64,000 nucleotides of DNA, taken from the NCBI RefSeq assembly GCF_900119165.1, contig NZ_FPJG01000006.1, positions 6,920,001-6,984,000 of the forward strand, in the 5' to 3' direction. The position numbers and the translations under genes are program-made. Below the pieces are notes generated by a model. The model worked only from the letters and a program-made list of their open reading frames with translations, was not told the DNA's origin and ran no database searches. Each line of letters begins with the position of its first letter. Within the stretch, counting starts at the first letter, position 1. Positions 1 through 19,247 of this stretch are shown piece by piece. Source of the DNA: Amycolatopsis australiensis (GTDB lineage: Bacteria > Actinomycetota > Actinomycetes > Mycobacteriales > Pseudonocardiaceae).

Positions 1-824
1 AGGAAGGTGAACATCCGCAGGTAGCGGATCACGTCGGCGTCACCCACATTGACGAAGTACTGGTACCACGCGTACGGCGAGGTCATGTCCGGGTCGAGCC
101 ACAGGTTCCCGCCGCCGGTGGACTTGCCGAACTTGCGGCCCTCGGCGTCGGTGACCAGCGGCGCGGTCAGCGCGTGCACGCTCGCCCCGTCGGTCCGGCG
201 GATCAGGTCGACCCCGCCGACGAGGTTGCCCCACTGGTCGGACCCGCCGACCTGCAGCTTGCAGCCGTACTGGCGGTGCAGCCGCAGGTAGTCCTGCGAC
301 TGCAGGAGCAGGTAGCTGAACTCGGTGTAGGACATGCCGTCGCCCTCGAGCCGGCGCTTGACCGTCTCGCGGTTGAGCATGACGTTGACCGAGAAGTGCT
401 TCCCGACGTCGCGCAGGAACTCCAGGACGTTCTGCTCGCCGGTCCAGTTGAGGTTGTTCTCGACGATCGCGCCGGTCGGCGAGTCGTCGAAGTCGACGAA
501 CCGCTCGAGCTGGCCGCGGATGCGCCCGGCCCAGTCGGCGACGACGTCGAGCGTGTTCAGCGTGCGCTCACCGGTGTCGCGCGGGTCGCCGATCATCCCG
601 GTCGCGCCGCCGGCCAGCACGATGGGCCGGTGCCCAGCGCGCTGGAACCGCTTGAGCATGAGCAGCGGGACCAGGTTGCCGGCGTGCAGGCTGGGCGCGG
701 TCGGGTCGAACCCGCAATAGAGCGTCACGGGACCCTGGTCGAGCTCGCGCCGGAGGGCGTCGATGTCGGTGGACTGCGCGATCAGGCCGCGCCAGGACAG
801 CTCGTCGAGGATGTGTTCGCTCAC
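1..824 (-). CDS. tyrS: Tyrosyl-tRNA synthetase (partial, C-terminus beyond the left edge)
   Basis: Charges tRNA-Tyr with tyrosine in the cytoplasm (class I synthetase). Read from a GTG at 824; 274 codons lie in the window. The class I HIGH signature appears as HAGN at residues 47-50, the tyrosine and ATP pocket follows (YCGFDPT from residue 36), and the KMSKS loop is KFGKS at residues 231-235. The anticodon-binding and S4-like C-terminal parts are cut off by the window edge. The start is supported by GGGAGG about 10 bases upstream. It lies 32 bases downstream of the glycosylase gene on the same strand, so the two are probably co-transcribed. Confidence 0.96.
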   Translation of the reverse strand, partial: MSEHILDELSWRGLIAQSTDIDALRRELDQGPVTLYCGFDPTAPSLHAGNLVPLLMLKRFQRAGHRPIVLAGGATGMIGDPRDTGERTLNTLDVVADWAGRIRGQLERFVDFDDSPTGAIVENNLNWTGEQNVLEFLRDVGKHFSVNVMLNRETVKRRLEGDGMSYTEFSYLLLQSQDYLRLHRQYGCKLQVGGSDQWGNLVGGVDLIRRTDGASVHALTAPLVTDAEGRKFGKSTGGGNLWLDPDMTSPYAWYQYFVNVGDADVIRYLRMFTF

Positions 825-856
825 GCCTGTAGATCCTCCCGCACCTGGTCAACCAC

Positions 857-1495
857 TTAACTGGCGGGTCGGACCCGGCGCTTCCCGCCGCGGCGGTAGG
901 TGGACACGGCCGGCGAGCCGTCGACCCAGAACCGCCACGGCGTGTCCATCGCCATCGCGACGCCGACCCGGGGCCCGGACCGGATCCGCTCGGCCGGCAC
1001 GCGCTCGCCGACGCGCAGCCGGACCGGCGACGCGGGATCGGTCAGGTCGGCGCCGTTCTGCTCGCGGTCGATGCGCAGCACCGACGTCAGGATGGCCGGC
1101 CCTTTCGCGAGCTCGCCGGTCCCCCGCGCGGCCGGGCGCCGCTTGCGGACGACGTCGACGCCTTCGACGACTTCGCCGGCGCGCAGCAGCACCGCGCCGG
1201 CCACGCCGTCCTGGGAGCCGACGATGTTCGCGCAGAAGTGCATCCCGTAGACGAAGTACACGTACAGGTGACCCGCGGGGCCCCACATGACCGCGTTGCG
1301 CGGGGTCCGGCCGCGGTAGCAGTGCGACGCCGGGTCGTCTTCGCCGCGGTAGGCCTCGACCTCCACCAGCCGGACGCCGACGGTGCCGTCGGGTCCGGTG
1401 GCTTCGAGGACCGAGCCGAGCAGCAGGTGGGCCAGGTCGACCGGGTCAAGCGCCAGCTCGTCGCGGCTGAACAACCGGCCTGCGTCGCCGCTCAA
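857..1495 (-). CDS. 3-methyladenine DNA glycosylase (AAG/MPG family)
   Basis: Removes alkylated purines such as 3-methyladenine from DNA, the first step of base excision repair. The protein has 212 residues, the usual size for bacterial AAG. The family signature VEVEAY is at residues 44-49, with E47 aligning to the catalytic glutamate that activates water. A conserved GPAGHLYVYFVYG stretch and the later GPAILTSVL segment also fit the family. The start is TTG at 1495, preceded by GAGAGG. The promoter region faces the divergent SRPBCC-DUF4166-TetR operon across 110 bases that hold two TetR-type operators, so this gene could share that control. Confidence 0.93.
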   Translation of the reverse strand: MSGDAGRLFSRDELALDPVDLAHLLLGSVLEATGPDGTVGVRLVEVEAYRGEDDPASHCYRGRTPRNAVMWGPAGHLYVYFVYGMHFCANIVGSQDGVAGAVLLRAGEVVEGVDVVRKRRPAARGTGELAKGPAILTSVLRIDREQNGADLTDPASPVRLRVGERVPAERIRSGPRVGVAMAMDTPWRFWVDGSPAVSTYRRGGKRRVRPAS

Positions 1496-1538
1496 ACTGG
1501 TTCCTCTCGTCGGCTCTCGGGCGTGACCACCCTAACCC

Positions 1539-1588
1539 TTGAGCGATCGCTCAAACTTCCCTACAGTCTGTTTGAGCAGTCGCTCAAA
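1539..1588 (+). promoter_or_regulatory. Promoter with two TetR-type operators
   Basis: A perfect 16-bp palindrome TTGAGCGATCGCTCAA lies at 1539-1554 and a second site TTTGAGCAGTCGCTCAAA at 1571-1588. Both share TTGAGC-N4-GCTCAA. The left part of the first site (TTGAGC, 1539-1544) can serve as a -35 element with TACAGT (1562-1567) as -10, 17 bases apart; the second site then covers the start of transcription. The operon's third gene encodes a TetR regulator, the obvious ligand-responsive repressor. Sites and spacing are seen; the regulator assignment is inference. Confidence 0.75.
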
Positions 1589-1605
1589 TCTGAGGGGAGC
1601 AGGAG

Positions 1606-2160
1606 ATGCGACCGAAGGCGCTCTACGTCGAGACCGTGATCCGCACGGACCTCGACACGTTGTGGCAGCACACGCAGGACCCCACCCTGCACCGGCGCTG
1701 GGACCTGCGCTTCGCCGAGATCAGCCCGATCGACGGCCACGCGGGCCACTTCCGCTACGCGTCCCGGTTCCTCGGGATCACGGTCGCCGGTGTCGGCGTG
1801 AGCGCGGCGTCGCGCACCTGGCCGGACGGCTCGCGCACGTCCGTGCTGCGGTTCGCCTCCGCCGACCCGCTGTCGCTCATCAGCGCCGGCGCGGGGTTCT
1901 GGCGGTACACGCCGGTGGGCGACGGGGTCCGGTTCGTCACCGGTTTCGACTACGGCACCCGCTGGGGACGCTTCGGTCAGCTGGCCGACCGGATGTTCCG
2001 GCCGGTGTTCGGCTGGATGACGGCCTGGTCGTTCGACCGGCTCCGGCTCTGGCTGGAGACGGGGATCCCGCCGGAAGACCAGCCGCTGACCGCGCCGTCG
2101 GCCGCGCGCTGCGGCCGGACGCGTCCCCGCGGCAAGGTGACCGCCGGAGCGCCGGCGTGA
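1606..2160 (+). CDS. SRPBCC (START/polyketide-cyclase-like) family protein
   Basis: A 184-residue protein that begins with the typical SRPBCC opening (a short strand followed by PTLHRRWDLRF), a fold that forms a hydrophobic ligand cavity. No catalytic residue can be assigned. An SD-like GGGAGCAGGAG precedes the ATG. The last 30 residues are rich in Arg, Ala and Pro and look disordered. It is the first gene of an operon with the DUF4166 and TetR genes (GTGA overlap at 2157-2160) and is controlled by the paired operators just upstream. A role in sensing or handling a hydrophobic small molecule is only an inference. Confidence 0.8.
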   Translation: MRPKALYVETVIRTDLDTLWQHTQDPTLHRRWDLRFAEISPIDGHAGHFRYASRFLGITVAGVGVSAASRTWPDGSRTSVLRFASADPLSLISAGAGFWRYTPVGDGVRFVTGFDYGTRWGRFGQLADRMFRPVFGWMTAWSFDRLRLWLETGIPPEDQPLTAPSAARCGRTRPRGKVTAGAPA

Positions 2161-2824
2161 CGGGCGTCTTCGAACGCGCGCTGGGCCCGGACTTCGCGAA
2201 GCTGCACCCACGGATGCGGGAAAGACTCACGCTTTCGGGTGGACGCGGCATGATCGGCCACGGCGTGATGGACCGGATCTGGCGCGGCCCCGGGTTCACG
2301 CTGCCGTTCCTGTGGCTCGGGTCGACGCGGCACATCCTGTTCCCCGACCGGGGCCTGGCGGTGCCGTTCACCATCGAGAACTACCCGTACGTCGACGGGC
2401 ACGGCCGCGAAACCGTCTCGTTCGTACGCACCTTCGAGTTCCCGCACCGGCGGAGGCGGTTCGACGCGCAGATGGTCCACAGCGCCGGCCGTGGGCTCGT
2501 CGACTACCTGGGGACGCGCCAGCACCTGGCGGTCGACCTCGCCGTTTCGCCGCGTGACGACGGCGGGTTCCGGATCCGGTCCGGCGAGTTCCGGCTTCGC
2601 GAAGGACCGGTCCGGACGCGCCTGCCCCGCGCGCTGACCGGGACCGCGCACGTCGACGAGTGGTTCGACGACGTGAGCGAACGGTTCCGCATCCGGGTCG
2701 CCGTGGTCCATCCGCGGTTGGGGCCGGTGTTCGGCTACGACGGCAGCTTCACCGCGCGGTTCGTCGACGTCGGCGACGGGGTGAGCGGAGCGGTCAAGCC
2801 GCTTCGTGAGAAGGTCATGGACTG

Positions 2825-2825
<1 letters not shown>
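2157..2825 (+). CDS. DUF4166 domain-containing protein
   Basis: A 222-residue protein matching the DUF4166 pattern: a short N-terminal region (FERALGPDFAKLHPRMRERL), a GRGMIGHGVMDRIWR segment, then a beta-rich part with conserved aromatic and Arg residues (ETVSFVRTFEF). The family has no established biochemical role; members are often fused to or encoded beside short-chain oxidoreductases or SRPBCC proteins. The GTG start overlaps the previous stop (GTGA), and the gene ends one base into the TetR gene (TGATG), so all three are translationally coupled. Confidence 0.75.
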
Positions 2826-11987
<9,162 letters not shown>

Positions 11988-12039
11988 TCGTCGAGAAGAC
12001 ACTGCTCCCCTCCCTGGATCGGGTTCCGATGCCGGGCCA

Positions 12040-12078
12040 GGCCGGTGGGCCGGTCCACTGTGGACCGGCCCACCGGCC
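12040..12078. terminator. Bidirectional hairpin terminator
   Basis: A perfect inverted repeat: GGCCGGTGGGCCGGTCCA at 12040-12057 pairs with its reverse complement at 12061-12078 across a 3-base loop. It lies between the convergent WYL regulator and the 12082-12579 gene. There is no T-run, as is common for actinobacterial terminators. Confidence 0.8.
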
Positions 12079-12081
12079 CGC

Positions 12082-12579
12082 TCAGCTCGGCTGACCTCCG
12101 TCCAGATCCGTGCGCCTGCTCGGCGGCACGGGGAGGTAGCAGCCCGGGTTCTCCGGATCGCAGCCGACACGGGGCAGCCGGGCGCGGATGCCGCCGGGGG
12201 TGCGCTCGAAGTACGCCGCGATCTGCGCGACACTCTCCCCCGCGATCCACCGGCGCTCCAGCTCCGCGTCCATCTCCTCGTTCCACGGGCGGCCCTGTTG
12301 AGCGGGACGGCCCGCCGATCTTCGCCGCGGTGCCCGGCCCGCACCCGTCACGGACAACAGCTCGTCCGCGAAGAGCTCGGCCACCGTGGACGCCACCTTG
12401 ACGTCCAGGTCGAGGCTGCCCTCGGCCACCGGCTCACCGCCGGGGCCGCCGGCTTCCAGGGTGATCATCACCCGGGTGCCCGGTTCGACGCGGTCTCCGT
12501 CCGTCCTGGTGGCGACCGCGAGGTGGTAGGTGACTTCGTCTGCTCGGATCTCGGTCCGGCGCTCTTCGATGATCGACAT
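12082..12579 (-). CDS. Hypothetical protein with C-terminal helix-turn-helix-like segment
   Basis: A 165-residue protein with no enzyme signature. The N-terminal 85 residues look like a small beta-rich domain (TYHLAVATRTDGDRV, TRVMITLEAGG). After a basic linker (APRRRSAGRP), residues about 108-150 form an HTH-like unit, RPWNEEMDAELERRWIAGES then AQIAAYFERTPGGIRARLPR, a layout found at the ends of many actinobacterial DNA-binding or NTPase-associated proteins. A C-terminal CDPENPGCYLP has two cysteines. Two inverted CCGA/TCGG repeats lie just upstream of its start and might be its own operators. Confidence 0.6.
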   Translation of the reverse strand: MSIIEERRTEIRADEVTYHLAVATRTDGDRVEPGTRVMITLEAGGPGGEPVAEGSLDLDVKVASTVAELFADELLSVTGAGRAPRRRSAGRPAQQGRPWNEEMDAELERRWIAGESVAQIAAYFERTPGGIRARLPRVGCDPENPGCYLPVPPSRRTDLDGGQPS

Positions 12580-12601
12580 GCCGTGAAGCTAGCGCGCACC
12601 C

Positions 12602-12656
12602 CCGACAATTTTCGGCCACGCACTGCTCACGGCCGGTTTCGCTCCGAAATTGTCGG
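12602..12656. promoter_or_regulatory. Pair of inverted semi-palindromes upstream of the HTH-like gene
   Basis: CCGACAATTTTCGG at 12602-12615 and CCGAAATTGTCGG at 12644-12656 are inverted copies of each other, each itself nearly palindromic around AATT. They lie 23-77 bases upstream of the minus-strand start at 12579, the right place for operators. AT-rich cores stand out in this GC-rich sequence. The binding protein is unknown. Confidence 0.45.
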
Positions 12657-12727
12657 ACCCCTCCCCTAACCTCGGCACCGACCACACCACGTGATCGGGA
12701 GGCGACGATGAGAGACCGGCGGACAAG

Positions 12728-12766
12728 ACGGTGCCCCGGTCCGGGCGAACCGGGCCGGGGCACCGT
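12728..12766 (-). terminator. Hairpin terminator of the S33 peptidase gene
   Basis: ACGGTGCCCCGG at 12728-12739 pairs with CCGGGGCACCGT at 12755-12766, with further GC pairing possible in the loop. It begins 17 bases after the stop of the peptidase gene on the minus strand. Confidence 0.75.
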
Positions 12767-12782
12767 GCGGACCTTCTTCCGC

Positions 12783-14387
12783 TCAGAAACGCAGCAGCTG
12801 CGCCAGCGTGCGCTGCTTCTCCTGGGCGGCCTTCGCGGCGCTGTCCGACTTCTGCGCCGCGGCGCCGTCGGGCACCGGCGGCGGGACCGGGCTGCACTGG
12901 ACGTCCGAGTGGTTGCCCGGCTGCCGCTGCGGCAGCTTGCCGGTGGCCAGGTAGTCGGCGACCTTGTCGTCCACACAGGACACACCGGACAGCGAGCCGG
13001 CGTGCGTCGTGCCGCCCGGCGCGCTGATCAGGCTCGCGTTCGGGTACCGCTTCCGGACCTCGAGGCTGCCGGTGTACGGCGTGGCGGCGTCGAGTTCCTC
13101 GCTGATCAGGAGCGCGCCGGCCACCTTGCGGCCGTCGATGTTCACCGGCCTGCCCGCCGTCGCCGGCCAGAACGCGCAGGGCGCGTTGAACCAGGCGTTG
13201 CCCCACGTCTCGAACGGGGCCTTGGCGTAGGTGCGCCAGTTGTCGGCGCGCCACTTGTTCCAGTTGGCGGGCCACGACACGTCGGTGCACTGCACGCCCA
13301 GGTAGACGGCGAACCCGTTGTCGTTGCCGGGCGGGTTCGAGTCGTCGTAGAGCGCCTTCAGCGTCTGCCAGTCACCCTTGTGCACGTAACCGTCGAACGC
13401 CTTGGCCATGTCGACCCAGCCGAAGACGTAGTAGCCGGCCTGCAGGAAGATGTCCGTCCACTCGTCACCGCCGATGATGCCGCCCGCCGGGTCCTTCGTG
13501 AGCTTGCGCTGCGTGTCGTACCACAGCTGCTCGACGTCGGCGCCGGTCGTGCCGAGGTGGTAGATGCTGTCGTGGGACGCCAGCCAGTCGAAGTAGATCT
13601 TGATGTTCTTGTCGAAGGCGACGTCCTGGTCGAGGTTGGCCTGGTACCAGACCTTCCGCGGGTCGACGTTGCCGTCGAGCACCATCCGCCGGACGTTCTG
13701 CGGGTACAGCGTGCTGTACACCTGGCCGAGGTAGGTGCCGTAGGAGAAGCCGTAGTAGTTGATCTGCTTCTCGCCCAGCGCCTTGCGCAGGCTGTCCATG
13801 TCCTGCGCGACGTCGGTCGTCTTGAGGTGGTCGAGGATCTCGCCGTTCTTGCGGCACGCGTCGGCGTAGCCCTTCGAGCGGTCGAGCCAGGTCTTCTCGA
13901 GCTCCGGCGTAGCCGGCACGTAGGCCGGCCGGTTGTAGGCGAAGTAGTTGCCGTCGCAGGTCAGCGCGGGCTTGCTGGATCCGACGCCACGCGGGTCGAA
14001 GCCGATCCAGTCGTAGTTGTCGCCCGCGTGGTTCGGCACGTACTTGCCGAGCACCGAGAGCCCGAGGCCGGATCCGCCGGGACCGCCCGGGTTCACCAGC
14101 ATGATCCCCTGCGACTGCGGGGTCTTGTGCTTGATCCGCGACACCGCGAGGGAGACCTTGGTCCCGCCCGGCTTCGCGTAGTCCATCGGCACCTCGAGGA
14201 AACCGCACTCGGCGCCGTTGGCCTTCAGGCTCGCCGACGCGCACGGCCCCCAGGCGATCGGCGCGGGGGTGAACTGCACCCCGGGTTCCGCCGAGGCGGC
14301 GGGCGCGGCGGCCATCAGCCCGGCCGCGAGTCCCGCGGCGGCGACGGCGGCAACGATTCTCTTCACAGTCGTCCTTTTCATCCGCAT
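12783..14387 (-). CDS. Secreted alpha/beta-hydrolase, S33 tripeptidyl aminopeptidase type
   Basis: A 534-residue exported peptidase related to the Streptomyces tripeptidyl aminopeptidases, which release tripeptides from protein N-termini outside the cell. A signal peptide is clear: a basic start (MRMKRTTVKR), a hydrophobic stretch, and a likely cut after APAASA near residue 35. The nucleophile serine is in GFSYG; the oxyanion region NPGGPGGSG and the C-terminal TAP-like domain (DAATPYTGSLEVRKRYPNAS, with the histidine in GGTTHAG) follow. Start: ATG at 14387 or 14381; both give the same mature protein. A hairpin terminator follows. Confidence 0.9.
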   Translation of the reverse strand: MRMKRTTVKRIVAAVAAAGLAAGLMAAAPAASAEPGVQFTPAPIAWGPCASASLKANGAECGFLEVPMDYAKPGGTKVSLAVSRIKHKTPQSQGIMLVNPGGPGGSGLGLSVLGKYVPNHAGDNYDWIGFDPRGVGSSKPALTCDGNYFAYNRPAYVPATPELEKTWLDRSKGYADACRKNGEILDHLKTTDVAQDMDSLRKALGEKQINYYGFSYGTYLGQVYSTLYPQNVRRMVLDGNVDPRKVWYQANLDQDVAFDKNIKIYFDWLASHDSIYHLGTTGADVEQLWYDTQRKLTKDPAGGIIGGDEWTDIFLQAGYYVFGWVDMAKAFDGYVHKGDWQTLKALYDDSNPPGNDNGFAVYLGVQCTDVSWPANWNKWRADNWRTYAKAPFETWGNAWFNAPCAFWPATAGRPVNIDGRKVAGALLISEELDAATPYTGSLEVRKRYPNASLISAPGGTTHAGSLSGVSCVDDKVADYLATGKLPQRQPGNHSDVQCSPVPPPVPDGAAAQKSDSAAKAAQEKQRTLAQLLRF

Positions 14388-14559
14388 TCGACAGAGTTCG
14401 CCGTATTCCGGCAAAACTACCGGCAACCTTCGACAATCTCGTCGACCGACGCGTTTTCCGCCATCCGTCTTTCGTCGGGACCTGCGCCGGCGGCGAAGCC
14501 CCGGAACTGTCGGTGGCCGGCGGTACGCTCCGGTCCGCCAGAGCGCGACGGGAGGACGC

Positions 14560-15249
14560 ATGAGCGCGGACGAAGACCTGGTCAAGGCGATCCGGGCGGG
14601 GCTCGCCGAGCTGGCCGACCCGGTGAAGGCGCCTGCCATGCGGGCGTACATGAAGTCGGCCATGCCGTTCCGCGGGGTGGCCAAGCCCGAGCGCAGCCGG
14701 CTTCTCAAGCGGGTGCTGGCCGAGCACATATTGCCCGATCGGGCGACATATTCGGCGACGGTGCTGGAGTTGTGGCGGACGGCCGAATTCCGCGAGGAGC
14801 GCTACGCGGCCATCGATCTGTCCGGGTACCGGGCGTACCGGTCGTGGCAGGACCGCGAGCTGGTCCCGGTGTACGAGGAGATGATCGTCGGCGGGGCGTG
14901 GTGGGACTACGTGGACGAGCTCGCGATCCGCAGGATCGGGCCGATCCTGCGGGCCGACCGCGCGCGGGTCACGCCGATCATGCTGAGCTGGGCGGCGGAC
15001 CGCGACACCTGGCGCCGCCGCACGGCGATCATCTGCCAGATCGGCCACAAGGAGGACACCGACCGGGACCTGCTCACCCGCGCGATCGAACCCGCGATCG
15101 GCGACGCGGAGTTCTTCCTGCGCAAGGGAATCGGCTGGGCACTGCGGAACTACGCGAGGACGGCACCGGACTGGGTGCGGTCCTTTGTGGACGAACATCC
15201 GGGGTTGTCCGGGTTGTCACGACGGGAGGCACTCAAGCACATCGGCTGA
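14560..15249 (+). CDS. DNA alkylation repair protein (AlkD-like)
   Basis: A 229-residue HEAT-repeat-like helical protein of the AlkD DNA glycosylase family, which excises bulky or positively charged alkylated bases. The family pattern is seen in MPFRGVAKPERSRL, ELWRTAEFREERYAAIDL, and the WWDYVDELAIRRIG block that carries the conserved Trp and Asp of the active site. GGGAGG precedes the ATG. It is divergent from the S33 peptidase gene and convergent with pheT. With the AAG glycosylase at 857, the window has two alkylation-repair enzymes, not linked to each other. Confidence 0.88.
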   Translation: MSADEDLVKAIRAGLAELADPVKAPAMRAYMKSAMPFRGVAKPERSRLLKRVLAEHILPDRATYSATVLELWRTAEFREERYAAIDLSGYRAYRSWQDRELVPVYEEMIVGGAWWDYVDELAIRRIGPILRADRARVTPIMLSWAADRDTWRRRTAIICQIGHKEDTDRDLLTRAIEPAIGDAEFFLRKGIGWALRNYARTAPDWVRSFVDEHPGLSGLSRREALKHIG

Positions 15250-15300
15250 CGGTCGGCCGTGGGCCGCGGGTTTCCGGAGGGACGAGGCGTGTGGTCAGAC

Positions 15301-15420
15301 GGCCGACACGCGGGTTGAGCAGTCGACACGCGTGATCTGAGGGACGGCTCGCGTGCCTTGGGGGCGGCTGGCATGCCGGAGGGCGGCTCGCGTGTCTGAA
15401 ATTCGGCTCGCCTGTTCGGC
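15301..15420. repeat. Degenerate tandem repeat, six units of 20 bases
   Basis: The stretch splits into six units of 20 bases in register: three later units carry CGGCTCGCGTG or one-base variants (15345, 15384, 15404), one carries CGGCTGGCATG (15365), and the first two carry GACACGCG (15305, 15325). The rest of each unit varies around CTGAGGG. It fills the gap between the convergent AlkD-like gene and the pheT terminator. No ORF is convincing here. Confidence 0.65.
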
Positions 15421-15448
15421 TTGCGCGATGGGCGAGGCCGGTCGCCGT

Positions 15449-15485
15449 GGGTGGAGAGGGGCTGGAAGCCGGCCCCTCTCCACCC
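15449..15485 (-). terminator. Hairpin terminator of pheT
   Basis: GGGTGGAGAGGGGC at 15449-15462 pairs perfectly with GCCCCTCTCCACCC at 15472-15485 around a 9-base loop. It begins 11 bases past the pheT stop. Confidence 0.85.
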
Positions 15486-15495
15486 GCCGGCTGGG

Positions 15496-18059
15496 TCAGG
15501 CGCGCAGTGTCGCGTCGAAGCGCTCTGCCGCCGCCGCTACTGCCGCGTCGCGGGCCTTGGTTGCCTCGTCCACCGTCAGCGTGCGGTCCGCTGCGCGGAA
15601 GCGCAGCTTGTACGCCAGCGAACGCTTGCCCTCGCCCACCTGCTCGCCCGCGTACACGTCGAACAGTGTGATGTCTTCCAGCAGCTCGCCCGCGCCTTCG
15701 CGCAGCACCGCCGCCAGATCCGCCGATGGCACTTCCGCGGCCGCCACCAGGGCGACGTCCAGCAGCACCGGCGGGTAGCCCGACACGCTCGGGGCCGGGC
15801 GGGAGTCCGGCAGCGGGATCGCGTCCAGGTCCAGCTCCATCGCGACCGTCCGCGGGGGCAGGCCCAGTGCCTCGACCACCTTCGGGTGCAGCTCGCCGGC
15901 GTGGCCGACCGGCCAGTCGCCGATCCGCAGCTGGGCGCAGCGGCCCGGGTGCCACGGCGGCAGGTCCGCCGCCTGCACCGTCAGCTCCACCCCGGCGGCC
16001 TCCGCGACCGTCCGGGCGGCCTGGACCGCGTCCGCCCAGTTCGCCTGCTCGCCCTGGCCCCACCAGCCCGCGCGCTGCCGCTGGCCGGCCAGGACCACCG
16101 CCACGTGCAGCGGCTGCTGTGGCACCGCCGCCTCGAGGAGCGCGAGTTCCTCGTCCGTCGGGCGGCGGTCGACGCCGAGGTCCGGGACCTTCAGCGGGTT
16201 CGGCGCGGGCAGCACGACCTGGCCGATGTGGAACAGCGAAACGTCCTTCATCCCGCGGGACACGTTGCGCTGCAACGTGTCCAGCAGGCCCGGCAGCAGC
16301 GTGGTCGCCAGCCTGTTGCGGTCGGCCTCCAGCGGGTTGCGGACCTTGACCGTGTTGCGGCGGACGTCGTCCGCCGGCAGGCCGAAGGCGTCCCACACCG
16401 CGTCACCGACGAACGGGAACGGCCGCACCTCGACGTATCCCGCCTCAGCCAGGGCACGCGCGACGTTGCGGCTGCGCCGCTGCTCGTCGGTCAGGCCTCG
16501 GCCGGCCGGGGCCGCCGGCAGCGTCGACGGGATGCTGTCGTAGCCCTCCAGCCGCAGCACCTCTTCGACGAGGTCGGCCGGCTGGCGCAGGTCGCCGCGC
16601 CAGCTCGGCGGGATCGCCGTGACCAGGCCGGTGCCGTCGTCGCCCGTGCCGACCGAGACCTTGCAGCCGATCTGGGTGAGCCGGCGGACCGTCACGCCGC
16701 GCTGGTAGTTCACGCCCGCGACCTTGTCGGGCAGGTTGATCGGCATCACGACCGGCGGGTTCGGCGCGACCGCGCCCTCGTCGGTGCGGCCCGGCTGGAT
16801 GGCGGCGTCGCCGTACTGGCGCAGCAGCCGCGCGGCCAGCTCGACCGCGGCCGGGCACAGCTGCGGGTCGGTGAACCGCTCGAACCGCTTCGCCGCTTCG
16901 GAGAACAGCTTGTGCCGCCGCGCGGTGCGGCTGATCGCCGCCGGGTTCCAGTGCGCCGCCTCGAGCAGCACGTCGGTGCTCTCCGGCGTGATCTCCGTGC
17001 TCGCGCCGCCCATCGTGCCGGCCAGCGAGATGACGCCGCTGTCGTCGGCGATGACGACGTCGTCCGGGTCGAGCGTGCGCTCGACGTCGTCCAGCGTGGT
17101 CAGCTTCTCGCCCGGCTTGGCCCGGCGCACCACCAGGTCGCCCTGGATGGACTTGGTCGCGAACGCGTGCAGCGGGTGCCCGAGCTCGAGCATCACATAG
17201 TTGGTGACGTCGACGGCCAGTGAGATCGACCGGATGCCGGCCAGCATCAGCCGGCGGCGCATCCACCACGGCGTCGGCGCGGTCGCGTCCAGGCCGGTGA
17301 CCCGGCGCAGCACGAACCGCGGGCAGCCCTCCGGGTCCTCGACGTGCACCGGCCACGCGTCGCCCTCGGCGGCCGGGACCTCGAGCAGCGCCGGGTCGCC
17401 GAACGCGACGTCCAGCGCGTTCGACAGCTCGCGCGCCAGGCCGCGGACGGACAGCGCGTAGCCGCGGTCCGGGGTCGGGGCCACCTCGATCACCGTGTCG
17501 CCGAGGCCGAGCAGCTCGGTGGCGTCGTCGCCCGGGCTCGCGGTGCCCGGCGGCAGCACCAGGATGCCGCTGTGGTCGTCGCCGAGGCCGAGCTCGCGGG
17601 CCGAGCAGATCATGCCGTCGCTGACGCGGCCGTAGGTCTTGCGCGAGGCGATCGTGAAGTCGCCGGGCAGGACCGCGCCGGGCAGCGCCACCACGACGAG
17701 GTCGCCCTCGACGAAGTTGCGTGCGCCGCAGACGATGCCGCGGGTCTTGATGCCGTGCGGGCCCTCGTCCTCGAACTCGCCGGCCTCGTCGTCGTCCTCG
17801 TCTTCGTCGTCCTCGTCGACGACGGGCTCTTCGGCCACTTCGCCGACGTCGACGCGGCAGAACCGGATCGGCTTCTTGAACTCGGTCAGCTCTTCGATGT
17901 CGGCGACGCGGCCGACGACCAGCGGACCGGTCACCGGCCCCAGCTCGCGCAGGTCGTCGACCTCGATCCCGATCCGCACGAACGCGTCGGCCAGGTCCTG
18001 CGGCGTGACCTCCTCGCCGATGTCGAGGTGCTCGGTCAGCCAGCTGACGGGGACTCGCA

Positions 18060-18060
<1 letters not shown>
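15496..18060 (-). CDS. pheT: Phenylalanyl-tRNA synthetase beta subunit
   Basis: The 854-residue beta subunit of the alpha2-beta2 enzyme. In order it shows the N-terminal VPVSWLTEHLD segment, an EMAP-like tRNA-binding domain (to about residue 175), the B3/B4 editing region, the B5 domain, a catalytic-like core and the C-terminal anticodon-binding (FDX-ACB) domain ending in DEATKARDAAVAAA. Odd point: the tRNA-binding domain carries a very acidic insertion at about residues 76-100 (EEPVVDEDDEDEDDDEAGEF). The GTG start overlaps the pheS stop (TAGTG). Confidence 0.97.
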
Positions 18061-19184
<1,124 letters not shown>

Positions 19185-19247
19185 TCAAAGGCGAGAAAAG
19201 TCTATGGGATCGGGTCCGCGCGCCCCCGGTCGCCCCGGGCCGCGCGG

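Noticed and set aside
12708..12783. An ATG with a good ribosome site (GGGAGG) opening a very long plus-strand frame through the S33 peptidase region
   Set aside because: The long frame is antisense to the peptidase gene and has no domain; the first codons overlap a hairpin terminator.
15724..17223. Long plus-strand ORFs across pheT, argJ, uvrA and other genes
   Set aside because: They are antisense shadow frames of GC-rich genes with low-complexity Arg/Pro/Ala content.
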